Shown in pieces: positions 14,538 to 23,848 of a stretch of 64,000 bases of DNA. The stretch lies in contig NZ_CAKRCF010000003.1 in NCBI RefSeq assembly GCF_934307085.1, positions 1 to 64,000 of the forward strand. Direction: 5' to 3'. This DNA comes from an uncultured Anaerobutyricum sp. (lineage in GTDB: Bacteria; Bacillota; Clostridia; Lachnospirales; Lachnospiraceae). Each line of letters begins with the position of its first letter. The first letter of the stretch is position 1. Under the pieces are notes generated by a model that saw only the letters and a program-made list of their open reading frames with translations, had not been told where the DNA came from and did not search any database. The translations under genes were made by a program, and so were the position numbers.

Positions 14538-16948
14538 TATTTAATAACTAAGTTTACGATTCTTCCGGGTACATAGATTTCCTTGCGGATTGTTCCATTG
14601 ACTTTATCCCCAAGTGCCTCTTTCGCCTTTGCAAGAATCTCATCCTTGTCTCCATCTGGATTGATGGCAATTGTACATTTGGTCTTTCCGTTAATCTGTA
14701 CTGGAATCTCGATTTCATCGTCTTTCATAGCTTCCTCATCGTATTCTGGCCATGTTGCGTGGAATACGGAGTCTTCATGCCCGAACTGTTCCCAGAGTTC
14801 TTCGGAAACGTGTGGAGCAAATGGAGCTAATAAGATGATGTATGTTTCTAATGTTTCTTTATCTACACCACCTTTTTTAGACAGTTCCATCAGTTTATTA
14901 TTGTATTCCATGAATCCACTGATTACTGTATTTAAGCTGAAGCTGTTCAGACGGTTTGTGATGTCATGAACAAGTTTATGACGTACTTTGATTAATTCTG
15001 GTGTTGCTTTTACATCTTTATCTTTATTGTCAAGAGCAAGCTTCCAGAAACGTTTAAGGAAACGGTTTACACCTTCGATTCCTTTGTCATCCCATTCAGA
15101 ATCAAGTTCTGGTGGTCCTACGAAGAGTTCGTAAATTCTTAAGGAATCACATCCATAATCTCTTACGAGGTCATCTGGAGATACAACATTTCCTTTGGAT
15201 TTACTCATCTTAATACCGTTCTTACCAGTAATCATACCCTGGTTGAAGAGCTTCTTGAATGGCTCGTCAAAATCGATTACTCCGATATCGTTGAGGAACT
15301 TTGTATAGAATCTGGAGTATAACAGATGTAATACGGCATGTTCTACTCCACCAATATACATATCTACTGGAAGGTACTTATCTGCTTTTTCTCTGTTTAC
15401 TAATTCTTTATCGTTCTTGTTATCAACATAACGTAAGAAGTACCATGAAGAACCTGCCCACTGAGGCATTGTGTTTGTCTCTCTCTTTGCTGGAGCGCCA
15501 CAGCATGGACATGTTGTGTTTACCCATTCTGTAATGTCAGCAAGTGGAGATTCTCCTGTTCCTGTTGGCTGATATTTTTCTACCTCTGGTAACAGTAATG
15601 GAAGATCTTCTTCTGGAACTGGTACTGCACCACATTTTGGACAGTGTACGATAGGGATTGGCTCACCCCAGTAACGCTGACGGCTGAATACCCAGTCACG
15701 AAGCTTGTAGTTTACAGTCTTTCTTCCGATGCCCATCTTTTCGATCATAAGAGGCGCTTCTTTTTTCAGTACAGAAGATTCCATACCATTCCACTCACCA
15801 GAGTTAATCATTGTTCCGGCAGCTTCTGTGTACGCTTCTGTCATGTTCTCGATTTCTTTTCCATCTTTAGCAATTACCTGAATGATTGGGATGTTGAACT
15901 TTGTAGCAAACTCAAAGTCACGGTCATCATGGGCAGGTACACACATGATCGCACCTGTACCGTAGTCAGCAAGTACATAGTCAGATAACCAGATTGGAAC
16001 TTTTGCTCCATTTAATGGGTTGATTGCATAAGAACCTGTAAATACACCAGTCTTTTCTTTATCCTGAAGACGGTCTACGTTAGACTTCATAGAAGCATTG
16101 AAGATATATTTTTCTACAGCTTCTCTTGTCTCATCTGTAGCAAGTTCTTTTGCCATTGCGTGTTCTGGAGCTAATACCATAAATGTTGCTCCGTGGAGTG
16201 TATCTGGTCTTGTTGTATATACAGTGATTTTCTCATCTTTTCCTTCTACAGGGAACTCAACTTCTGCACCATAACTCTTACCGATCCAGTCTGTCTGCAT
16301 CTTTTTAACCTTTTCAGGCCAGTCAAGCTTATCAAGGTCATTTAACAGACGATCTGCATATTTTGTGATACGAAGCATCCACTGTTTTAAGTTCTTCTTT
16401 GTTACAGGAGAACCACAACGCTCGCAGCATCCGTCTACTACTTCCTCATTGGCAAGACCTGTCTTACAGGAAGGGCACCAGTTAATTGGCATTTCTTTTT
16501 CGTAAGCAAGACCTGCTTTAAACATTTTTACGAAAATCCACTGTGTCCACTTGTAGAAGTTTGGATCTGTTGTATTTACTTCCATATCCCAGTCATAAAT
16601 AGCTGCGATTTCATTAATCTGTCTCTTGATATTCTTAATGTTAGAAGCTGTAGTAATTTTAGGGTGTGTTCCCATCTTAATTGCATAATTTTCTGCTGGA
16701 AGACCAAATGCATCCCATCCCATTGGATGAATCAGGTAATATCCCTGAAGCATCTTGTAACGGCTCCACACATCACTGATTACATATCCTCTCCAGTGTC
16801 CTACATGAAGTCCACTTCCTGATGGGTATGGAAACATATCAAGACAATAATATTTTGGTTTCTTTCCATCGTTTACATTGATTGGGTTTGCTTCCCATTT
16901 GTCACGCCATTTCTGCTCAATGGCTCTATGGTTATAAGATTCTGCCAT
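14537..16948 (-). CDS. leuS: leucyl-tRNA synthetase
   Basis: A complete 803-residue class Ia synthetase that charges tRNA-Leu. The ATP-binding HIGH-type motif is in FPYPSGSGLHVGH (residues 39-51) and KMSKS is at 580-584. The zinc-site cysteines in WCPSCKTGLANEEV, the CP1 editing domain (about 225-420) and the anticodon-binding domain are present. The frame extends to 16993, but ATG 16948 follows a clear GGAGG site and gives the usual MAESYNHRAIE start. No T-box leader (GGGTGGNACC-type motif) was found in the 90 bp upstream, so it may be cotranscribed with the L,D-transpeptidase gene. Confidence 0.98.
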   Translation of the reverse strand: MAESYNHRAIEQKWRDKWEANPINVNDGKKPKYYCLDMFPYPSGSGLHVGHWRGYVISDVWSRYKMLQGYYLIHPMGWDAFGLPAENYAIKMGTHPKITTASNIKNIKRQINEIAAIYDWDMEVNTTDPNFYKWTQWIFVKMFKAGLAYEKEMPINWCPSCKTGLANEEVVDGCCERCGSPVTKKNLKQWMLRITKYADRLLNDLDKLDWPEKVKKMQTDWIGKSYGAEVEFPVEGKDEKITVYTTRPDTLHGATFMVLAPEHAMAKELATDETREAVEKYIFNASMKSNVDRLQDKEKTGVFTGSYAINPLNGAKVPIWLSDYVLADYGTGAIMCVPAHDDRDFEFATKFNIPIIQVIAKDGKEIENMTEAYTEAAGTMINSGEWNGMESSVLKKEAPLMIEKMGIGRKTVNYKLRDWVFSRQRYWGEPIPIVHCPKCGAVPVPEEDLPLLLPEVEKYQPTGTGESPLADITEWVNTTCPCCGAPAKRETNTMPQWAGSSWYFLRYVDNKNDKELVNREKADKYLPVDMYIGGVEHAVLHLLYSRFYTKFLNDIGVIDFDEPFKKLFNQGMITGKNGIKMSKSKGNVVSPDDLVRDYGCDSLRIYELFVGPPELDSEWDDKGIEGVNRFLKRFWKLALDNKDKDVKATPELIKVRHKLVHDITNRLNSFSLNTVISGFMEYNNKLMELSKKGGVDKETLETYIILLAPFAPHVSEELWEQFGHEDSVFHATWPEYDEEAMKDDEIEIPVQINGKTKCTIAINPDGDKDEILAKAKEALGDKVNGTIRKEIYVPGRIVNLVIK

Positions 16949-17037
16949 AGGTTTTTCCTCCTGTATCATAAAATATAATATAATTATATCCAATTCCTTC
17001 AGTGATTAGCTGACGGGTGGATGATAGTTGGCATAAA

Positions 17038-17919
17038 TTATTCTGCTGTCTTTTCCTCAGCACTTGGCTCTGTTGGAGCTTTCTTTTCTGTTGTTGTCTG
17101 CTTTGGCTTCTTTCCAACTTTAAAGGTAAATGTTTTTGTTACACTTACTGCTGTATATGGATCAGTAATCGTACACTGTACTTTATAGGTACCTGCCCTT
17201 TTTGTATTTACCTTTCCCTTTACCTTCATCGACTTTAACAATGCATCGGATGAAGCATAGGAAGAACTGACATTTACCATATTTTTTATATTAAATATAC
17301 TTCCATAGGCAATTGTCTTTGCCGCCTTTTTCTTTAAGGTAAGTTTCGGGCGATAAGGATTATGTACATCTGGATCTGTAGGATCCCAGCCTGCTCTTTT
17401 CTTGGTAGATACTTTTACCTTTGGTCTTGTCGGCTTCTTTAAAGTACGGCTTTCCCCGATTACTACCTTTGTTCCAAGACGGCAATGATCATAAATCCAC
17501 TTGGCATCTGTCACTGCCAGACGCACACATCCTGCCGATGCCTGCTTTCCAAGCTTATTATACTCCCTATTAGATACCTGACTCTTATTGGTACTATAAT
17601 AAGGTACAGAATGGAACAGATATGCTCCGTGAATTCTAGTACTATATTGTCCATAAACGCCATGAATCAATGGTCTCCATTTATATTTTGCAGTTGTATT
17701 ATATGTACCTCTTATTGTTCTATAATTTCTTCCAGTAGAACAATACATTGCTTTTACAAGCTTGCCGGTTTTTGAATTGGTTACGTTAACAAGATTTGTT
17801 CTGCGGTTCACATAAATCGTATACTTGCTGGCAGCCTGTACATCCACTGTATTAAATCGGATAAATGCAAATGCAAAAACAAGCATTGCCGCCAGTAAAA
17901 GCATTCTCCTTTTCTTCAT
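17038..17919 (-). CDS. secreted L,D-transpeptidase (YkuD) with C-terminal Ig-like domain
   Basis: A 293-residue exported protein: an N-terminal signal anchor (LLLAAMLVFAFAFIRF), then a YkuD domain (about residues 33-150). It has the catalytic pattern IHGAYLFHSVPY and SAGCVRLAVTDAKWIYDH, in which Cys is the nucleophile. These enzymes form 3-3 cross-links in peptidoglycan or attach proteins to it. The C-terminal half contains a bacterial Ig-like module ending VTKTFTFKVG and a Thr/Glu/Lys-rich tail. ATG 17919 is chosen because AAAGGAGAGGAAAG precedes it, giving a proper signal peptide. Confidence 0.9.
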   Translation of the reverse strand: MKKRRMLLLAAMLVFAFAFIRFNTVDVQAASKYTIYVNRRTNLVNVTNSKTGKLVKAMYCSTGRNYRTIRGTYNTTAKYKWRPLIHGVYGQYSTRIHGAYLFHSVPYYSTNKSQVSNREYNKLGKQASAGCVRLAVTDAKWIYDHCRLGTKVVIGESRTLKKPTRPKVKVSTKKRAGWDPTDPDVHNPYRPKLTLKKKAAKTIAYGSIFNIKNMVNVSSSYASSDALLKSMKVKGKVNTKRAGTYKVQCTITDPYTAVSVTKTFTFKVGKKPKQTTTEKKAPTEPSAEEKTAE

Positions 17920-18107
17920 CTTTCCTCTCCTTTCTCTCATCTGAAATATTTGCATCCTAAAACGTGCCTGATAACTCATCCCCCGTAAATGTAACAAACA
18001 TCTTACTGATAGTATTTTCAAACACTTTCTTGTAATTACGCAAAACTCCATTTTTATTATATAATTTTTCTCGTTTTTGTAAAGCAGAAGTTTGTAAATT
18101 TGTAAAT

Positions 18108-18136
18108 TTGCTCTGCTCGTTCTTCTATGTTATAAT
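18108..18136 (+). promoter_or_regulatory. putative sigma-A promoter for the VOC protein and PBP genes
   Basis: TTGCTC and a perfect TATAAT are separated by 17 bp. The start codon of the first gene lies about 130 bp downstream. Confidence 0.55.
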
Positions 18137-18265
18137 ACAAAACATAACAAATCGTAACTATAGTAAGCATATTCACAAACAATATGTACCTGGAGTCTTT
18201 TTGTGGATTGTTTTCTAAACTAGTTACAATCAATTTATAGTTGATATGTACAAAGGAGGTTTACC

Positions 18266-18631
18266 ATGATTGAATTTAACCATTTTAACTTTAATGTTCT
18301 CGATTTAGAAAAGAGTATTGCTTTCTATAAAGAAGCAATTGGTCTTTCTGTTGTCCGTGAAAAGGATTCCAGTGACGGAAGCTTTAAGATTGTCTATCTT
18401 GGCGATGGACGTACTGGCTTTACTCTTGAATTAACCTGGATGCGTGACAGAAAAGAGCCTTATAATCTCGGAGATGAAGAATTCCATCTTGCTTTCAAGA
18501 CAGATGAGTATGATACTTTCCACAAGAAACATGAAGAGATGGGCTGCATTTGCTATGAGAACCCTTCTATGGGAATCTATTTTATCAATGACCCAGATGG
18601 TTACTGGATCGAAATCGTTCCTGTAAGATAA
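18266..18631 (+). CDS. VOC-family protein (glyoxalase I-like)
   Basis: A 121-residue single-unit vicinal oxygen chelate protein with two beta-alpha-beta-beta-beta halves. It begins FNHFNFNVLDLEKSIAFY, the glyoxalase/lactoylglutathione-lyase pattern. His5, the Glu in FTLELTW, His in FHLAF and Glu in YWIEIVPV are in the metal-ligand positions of glyoxalase I. The protein may detoxify methylglyoxal or act on another small molecule. A strong AAAGGAGGTTTACC precedes the ATG. The PBP gene starts 29 bp downstream on the same strand. Confidence 0.85.
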   Translation: MIEFNHFNFNVLDLEKSIAFYKEAIGLSVVREKDSSDGSFKIVYLGDGRTGFTLELTWMRDRKEPYNLGDEEFHLAFKTDEYDTFHKKHEEMGCICYENPSMGIYFINDPDGYWIEIVPVR

Positions 18632-18660
18632 CCTTTTCATCCAAATGACAGGATATACTT

Positions 18661-21348
18661 ATGAATTATAATAAACCATCTATAAAAAAGAAACGAGAGG
18701 AACTTCTCTCCACAAAGAAGAAAGCACGAACAACCGCTTCTGCAATTACTTTTCGTATTATTTTATTTCTTATTTGTGCAGTACTTATCAGTGGAGCCGG
18801 TCTTTTATACGGCTCCTTTCAGGGAATTATCGACAGTGCTCCTAAAGATTTTTCTCTTGAACCTAAGTATTCTGCTACTATTGTATACGATGATAATAAT
18901 AAAGTAGTTCAGCAGCTTTCCGATTATTCTTCCAATCGTATTCCTGTAACCTACGAGGAGATTCCTGATAATTTGAAAAATGCTTTTATTTCTATTGAGG
19001 ATGAACGTTTTTATGAACATGACGGAATCGATTTCAAGGGGATTTTGCGTGCTTTATGGACAAATATCCGACGAGGCTCTACTTCTCAGGGTGCCAGCAC
19101 TCTCACTCAGCAGCTCATTAAGAATAATGTATTTGAGGCAGGCGGTGAGAGCAATATTATAGCAAAAGTGAAGCGTAAGATTCAGGAGCAACATCTTGCT
19201 ATAAAGGCCGAGAAAAAGTTTTCCAAGGAGGACATCCTTACTAATTATCTAAATACAATTAATTTAGGCAAAGGAACTCTTGGTGTAGAAGCTGCTGCCA
19301 AATACTACTTCAGTAAGTCTGTAAAAGATTTATCTTTATCTGAATGTGCTGTTTTGGCCGGTATCACAAAAAATCCGACTTATTTAAATCCTGTAGATTA
19401 TCCAGAGGATAATAATACGAGACGCAAACTGATACTAAAAAAGATGTATCAGCTCAACTATATTACCGATAAAGAATATCAGAAAGCACTTGAAGATAAT
19501 GTTTATGCAAGAATTGAAAATACAACATCAAAAGGTCGTAAAGATTCTGTATACTCTTATTTTACAGATGCACTGATCACAAAAGTCGTATCAGACTTAC
19601 AGGAGCAAAAAGGATATACACAGTCGCAGGCTTATCAGCTTGTCTACCGCGGTGGATTACGAATTTATTCTACCCAGAATACCAAATTACAGTCTATTGC
19701 TGATTCTGTAATTAATAATCCAGATAATTATCCTGTAAATACTAAGTTTTCTCTGGAGTATAAACTTCAGGTAACCCATGCTGATGGCTCCAGTACTACT
19801 TACACAGAAACAAATATTGCTTCTTATTTTCGTAAAAAGAAGAAAAAGTCCAATTATACGACCATTTACAGTTCAAAAAAAGAAATGAAAGCTGCCGTAA
19901 AGACATTTAAAAAAGCTGTACTTAAAAAAACAGATACTAAAAAAGCAGAAACAATTCATTACTCTTTAGAACCGCAGCTGTCCTATTCTTTAATTGATCA
20001 GAAAACTGGAAAGGTGAAGGTTCTTGTCGGCGGCCGTGGTAAAAAGCAGGACGATTTAGCCTTAAATCGTGCAACTTCTGTAAAACGCCAGCCAGGATCT
20101 ACTTTTAAGATTTTATCTACTTATGCTCCTGGTATTGATACCGGTAGCATGACACTTGCTACTGTATTTGATGATGCTCCTTACCGCTACGAAAACGGAC
20201 AAAAGGTTACAAACTATGTTTCTACAAGCTATAAGGGTCTTACAACAATTCGTGATGCAATTATTGATTCTAATAATATTGTAGCAGTAAAGGCTATTAC
20301 CGACCTTACTCCGCAAGTTGGTTTTGATTTTCTTCAAAAACTTGGTTTTACTACTTTAGTTAATAATCGTGTAAACACCAACGGAGCTTATGAAAGTGAT
20401 GTAAATCAGTCCCTTTCTCTTGGTGGTATTACCGATGGTGTAACTAATGTAGAACTGACAGCTGCCTATGCAGCAATTGCCAATCAGGGCACCTATAATC
20501 AGCCTATCCTTTACACAACCGTTAAAGACAGTAACGGAAATGTCCTGCTAAGCAATAAAAAGAAGTCTCAAAAGGTTATGAAAAAAACAACTGCATGGCT
20601 TCTTACAAACGCTATGGAGGATGTTGTAAAAAAAGGAACTGGCGAGGCCGCCCAGCTTGATTCTGATATGGCAGTTGCCGGTAAAACAGGTACAACTTCT
20701 AAGAACTACGACTATTGGTTTTGTGGATATACTCCTTACTATACAGCTTCTGTATGGACAGGATACGATTATAATACTTCTTTTGATAATGACGAAAACT
20801 ACCATAAAGTAATTTGGAAAAAGATTATGGATCGTATTATCAAGCAAAAAAAGCAAAAAGTGAAGGATTTTCCTTCCTGTAAGAATATTAAAAAAGCTGA
20901 GATTTGTATAAAATCCGGTAAAAAGGCTCTCCCTGATATATGTTCTAAAGATCCGGAGAAGTCTATGGTACGTACAGAATATTTTGCCCCTGGGACAGTA
21001 CCTAAAGATAGCTGTGATGCCCATGTTGCCGTTACTTTCTGTTCCAAGTCTCACTTAGTAGCACAAAAGTTCTGCCCTGAAAAGTTCCGATATACAAAGA
21101 TTTTCCGTGTACGTCCGAAACATTCTTCTGGACAGACCGACGATGAACCTTACTTCCTGAATATCGATGTTAATAAAAACAAGTGTAATATTCATACAGA
21201 AGCATGGAAGCAAAAGCAACTGGAAAAGAAAAAGAAAAAAGAACAAGAAAAGCTCAAAAAACAGCAGGAGCAAAAAAATGATGCTACAACAGAAAATCCT
21301 ACGATAGATGATATCGAAAAACAGGTGAAAAAATTGTTAAATCAATAA
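18661..21348 (+). CDS. class A penicillin-binding protein (PBP1A-like)
   Basis: An 895-residue bifunctional peptidoglycan synthase. After a short cytoplasmic tail and a membrane anchor (residues 28-52), the GT51 glycosyltransferase domain shows EDERFYEHDGID and STLTQQLIKNN. The transpeptidase domain shows the SxxK serine in QPGSTFK, the SNN motif in DSNNIV and KTG in VAGKTGTTSKNYD. A cysteine-containing region (about 735-810) and a Lys/Gln/Glu-rich tail follow. It acts on the outer membrane face. It is probably cotranscribed with the VOC gene and ends inside a bidirectional hairpin. Confidence 0.95.
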   Translation: MNYNKPSIKKKREELLSTKKKARTTASAITFRIILFLICAVLISGAGLLYGSFQGIIDSAPKDFSLEPKYSATIVYDDNNKVVQQLSDYSSNRIPVTYEEIPDNLKNAFISIEDERFYEHDGIDFKGILRALWTNIRRGSTSQGASTLTQQLIKNNVFEAGGESNIIAKVKRKIQEQHLAIKAEKKFSKEDILTNYLNTINLGKGTLGVEAAAKYYFSKSVKDLSLSECAVLAGITKNPTYLNPVDYPEDNNTRRKLILKKMYQLNYITDKEYQKALEDNVYARIENTTSKGRKDSVYSYFTDALITKVVSDLQEQKGYTQSQAYQLVYRGGLRIYSTQNTKLQSIADSVINNPDNYPVNTKFSLEYKLQVTHADGSSTTYTETNIASYFRKKKKKSNYTTIYSSKKEMKAAVKTFKKAVLKKTDTKKAETIHYSLEPQLSYSLIDQKTGKVKVLVGGRGKKQDDLALNRATSVKRQPGSTFKILSTYAPGIDTGSMTLATVFDDAPYRYENGQKVTNYVSTSYKGLTTIRDAIIDSNNIVAVKAITDLTPQVGFDFLQKLGFTTLVNNRVNTNGAYESDVNQSLSLGGITDGVTNVELTAAYAAIANQGTYNQPILYTTVKDSNGNVLLSNKKKSQKVMKKTTAWLLTNAMEDVVKKGTGEAAQLDSDMAVAGKTGTTSKNYDYWFCGYTPYYTASVWTGYDYNTSFDNDENYHKVIWKKIMDRIIKQKKQKVKDFPSCKNIKKAEICIKSGKKALPDICSKDPEKSMVRTEYFAPGTVPKDSCDAHVAVTFCSKSHLVAQKFCPEKFRYTKIFRVRPKHSSGQTDDEPYFLNIDVNKNKCNIHTEAWKQKQLEKKKKKEQEKLKKQQEQKNDATTENPTIDDIEKQVKKLLNQ

Positions 21349-21416
21349 AATAGTAATCGTCGTCCTGGTAACAGACACCGCTACTGCAGAGTCTGGCACC
21401 AGGTGACAATTACTAT
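21348..21416. terminator. bidirectional terminator-like hairpin shared by the PBP gene and spoVAE
   Basis: An imperfect stem pairs AAATAGTAAT with ATTACTATTT at its base and CCTGGT with ACCAGG further in. The hairpin begins at the last base of the PBP TAA stop and covers the spoVAE TAG stop on the other strand. A T-run follows on the plus strand. Confidence 0.75.
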
Positions 21417-21769
21417 TTTTTCATTTTAGGCTGGAAAATGAGTGCTGCCAGATAAGAAAAGATAAGTGCAGAACTTGTTCCGGCAGCGGCAGCCTTTAGT
21501 CCGCCTTTAAATAAACCGATGGCCCTTTCTTCCTTTACTGCCTCTATCACTCCTTTTGACAAATTATATCCAAATCCGGACAGCGGAACACTTGCGCCGC
21601 AGCCTGCCCATTTTATAAGAGGTTCATATAATCCTACAGCTCCAAGAAGGACTCCTGCTATTACTAATAACACCATCACTCTTCCGGGCATTAACTTCGT
21701 ATTATCAAGAAAAATCTGTACTAAAGTACAAATGAGTCCTCCTACAACAAATGCTTTTAAATATATCAT
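21413..21769 (-). CDS. spoVAE: stage V sporulation protein AE
   Basis: A 118-residue membrane protein with about three to four helices, matching SpoVAE/SpoVAEB. The segment IKWAGCGASVPLSGFGYNLSKGV is the characteristic SpoVAC/AE motif, also seen in spoVAC here. SpoVA proteins form the channel that loads dipicolinic acid into the forespore and releases it on germination. GGGGAGAAGG abuts its ATG. It lies nine bases after spoVAD. Expression in the forespore is expected. Confidence 0.93.
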   Translation of the reverse strand: MIYLKAFVVGGLICTLVQIFLDNTKLMPGRVMVLLVIAGVLLGAVGLYEPLIKWAGCGASVPLSGFGYNLSKGVIEAVKEERAIGLFKGGLKAAAAGTSSALIFSYLAALIFQPKMKK

Positions 21770-21778
21770 CCTTCTCCC

Positions 21779-22795
21779 CTACTCCTTTCCTGATTCTAAC
21801 CAGACTGCGTGTGCGATTGCCGGAATTGTCCTTCCCTCATTCGCTGACACCTGGGACAGTAATGCCCCTGTTGGTACAAACAGGACTCTCTTCCACTCTT
21901 TAGCAGCAAGTTTTGGTAATATTACCGCCGAAAGCATTAATGCTGAACAGGCACATCCACTTCCTCCTGCATGTGTATCCTGATTTTCTTCATCAAATAT
22001 CTGTATTCCACAATCTACATGATTTTTCTTAATATCTTTATGATTCTCATCAAGTAATTCAAAAAGCAATTTCTGTCCTACTGTGCCCAAATCCCCGGTG
22101 ATAATTCTGTCAAAATCTTTTGCCTCCATCCCAAAATCCACAAGACTTTGATAAATTGTATCTGCGGCTGCCGGAGCCATGCAGGCCCCCATATTAAAAG
22201 GATCCTGTACCCCATAGTCCTTTATTTTTCCTGTTGTGATTCCTTGAATCTGCACATCGCCCTTTTCCTCATTTAATAAAAAAGCTCCTGCTCCAGTTAC
22301 TGTCCATGTTGCACTGTAAGGCCGCTGACTACCATATCCAAGAGGAAACCGAAACTCCTTTTCCGCACTTGCAAAATGACTCGAACAGCCCGATAATACT
22401 AAATCTGCAAATCCTCCATTCACTGCCATTGCCCCAACAGATAAAGCAGCTCCTATACTAGAACAGGCCCCATACACACCGTAATAGGGAATTTCCAGTT
22501 CAGCAATTCCAAAAGAAGACGCAATAAGCTGTCCTAACAAATCACCACAAAAGGCCATTCGCACATCTTCTTTCTTCTTTTTTCCCTTTCGCAATGCAAT
22601 CTCTCCAGCAGTCTTCAAAAAACAACTTTCACTCTCTTCCCAGTTTTCCTTACCAAACATCGGATCCTCCACAATCAAATCCAGATGTTTCCCTATCGGT
22701 CCCTCCCCCTCTTTTTTCCCACCTACACAGGCATGACTTAATATCTTTATCGGATTTTGAAATAAAATACTCTGCTCCCCCTGCATCTGTCTCAT
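21779..22795 (-). CDS. spoVAD: stage V sporulation protein AD
   Basis: A 338-residue SpoVAD, a thiolase-fold protein on the inner spore membrane that binds dipicolinic acid. Visible features are YGACSSIGAALSVGAMAV (thiolase-like Cys region), ATWTVTGAGAFLL and HAGGSGCACSALMLS. The frame extends to 22816, but ATG 22795 has AAAGGTGG at good spacing and gives the family length. Unlike the usual spoVA operon it is separated from spoVAC by truA and a DUF4003-like gene. Confidence 0.95.
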   Translation of the reverse strand: MRQMQGEQSILFQNPIKILSHACVGGKKEGEGPIGKHLDLIVEDPMFGKENWEESESCFLKTAGEIALRKGKKKKEDVRMAFCGDLLGQLIASSFGIAELEIPYYGVYGACSSIGAALSVGAMAVNGGFADLVLSGCSSHFASAEKEFRFPLGYGSQRPYSATWTVTGAGAFLLNEEKGDVQIQGITTGKIKDYGVQDPFNMGACMAPAAADTIYQSLVDFGMEAKDFDRIITGDLGTVGQKLLFELLDENHKDIKKNHVDCGIQIFDEENQDTHAGGSGCACSALMLSAVILPKLAAKEWKRVLFVPTGALLSQVSANEGRTIPAIAHAVWLESGKE

Positions 22796-22949
22796 AAAAT
22801 ACCACCTTTCTTTCATTTTGCTTCATCACCTTACTGAAAAATAGTATTTTCTAAATCTCCAAAATTTATGTATTCTGATTTACTTCATTTCATGAACGAT
22901 AGACAAAAGCAGGGAGCATACAAGATAACTCCGCATTTGCAACTTTAAT

Positions 22950-23049
22950 AAAAGAATCTCTATCTGTAACTTTAGGCGCATCGTATTAAATATTCGCTTA
23001 TGCGTTTGTATTTAACACTTGCCCCGAGTCCACAAATAGGGATTCTTTT
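22950..23049. repeat. degenerate inverted repeat between truA and spoVAD
   Basis: Arms 22950-22967 and 23032-23049 (AAAAGAATC/GATTCTTTT plus inner pairs) match at 15 of 18 positions around a 64-nt loop. It lies 12 bp downstream of the truA stop codon on the minus strand and may be an old terminator or a decayed hairpin element. Confidence 0.5.
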
Positions 23050-23060
23050 GCTAAATGAAA

Positions 23061-23822
23061 TCAATAATCCACTTTAATAAGACACAAGCCTTGTGCTGGT
23101 GCTGTTGGTCCTGCCATCTGCCGGTTTTTGGCTTCAAGAATCTCTGGTATCTGCTCCGGTTGTATCTTACCCTTTCCTACTTCTAAAAGTGTACCTACAA
23201 GAATCCGTACCATATTCTGAAGAAATCCTGTTCCGTGAAAATCAAAATAAATAAAGCTTCCCTTTCTTGTAATTTCAATCTTATCTACGACACGTACTGT
23301 GGACTTCTTCATACGAGGATTTCCACAAAAACTTTTATAATCATGCTTGCCTTCCAGATATGCGGCTGCCTGCTGCATTTTTTCCACATCTGGACGTTTT
23401 TCTAATACGGTCACATATTTTCTCTGAAACACAGGTTTAACTGGTCCATCATAACACGTATAGCGATACAACTTTCCTACAGCTTTATATCTGGCATGAA
23501 AACGCTCAGAAGCTTCTTTTACTTCCTTCACTGCAATATCATCAGGAAGATACCGATTCATATAATCCCGAATCTCATCGGGAGTTCTCTCTCTTCCACC
23601 TCTTTCTTTATCTGCAGCATCAAAAACTGCATTTGCAACCATTCCTCTGGCATGTACTCCCGCATCTGTTCTGCCTGCACCAAGAACATCAATAAACTCC
23701 CCACACATTCTTGTAAGAACATTCTCAAGCTTTCCCTGTATCGTATCTCTATCCGGTTGATGCTCCCATCCGTAATATCGGCTTCCATCATAGCAGATCG
23801 TCATCTTATAATTCTTTTTCAT
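23061..23822 (-). CDS. truA: tRNA pseudouridine synthase A
   Basis: About 253 residues, complete. The catalytic Asp lies in GAGRTDAGVHARG, and the opening KMTICYDGSRYYGWEHQP is typical of TruA, which makes pseudouridine 38-40 in the tRNA anticodon stem. HGTGFLQNMVRILVGTLLEVG is the conserved C-terminal motif. The family N-terminus favours ATG 23822; an in-frame ATG at 23849 overlaps the stop of the upstream gene (TAATG) and could couple translation. Its position inside the sporulation cluster is unusual. Confidence 0.95.
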   Translation of the reverse strand: MKKNYKMTICYDGSRYYGWEHQPDRDTIQGKLENVLTRMCGEFIDVLGAGRTDAGVHARGMVANAVFDAADKERGGRERTPDEIRDYMNRYLPDDIAVKEVKEASERFHARYKAVGKLYRYTCYDGPVKPVFQRKYVTVLEKRPDVEKMQQAAAYLEGKHDYKSFCGNPRMKKSTVRVVDKIEITRKGSFIYFDFHGTGFLQNMVRILVGTLLEVGKGKIQPEQIPEILEAKNRQMAGPTAPAQGLCLIKVDY

Positions 23823-23848
23823 TGTATATTCTCTCTTTCCTTTTGTCA

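Noticed and set aside
15644-15988. Plus-strand frames within leuS
   Set aside because: They are antisense to conserved synthetase sequence and have no ribosome sites or family motifs.
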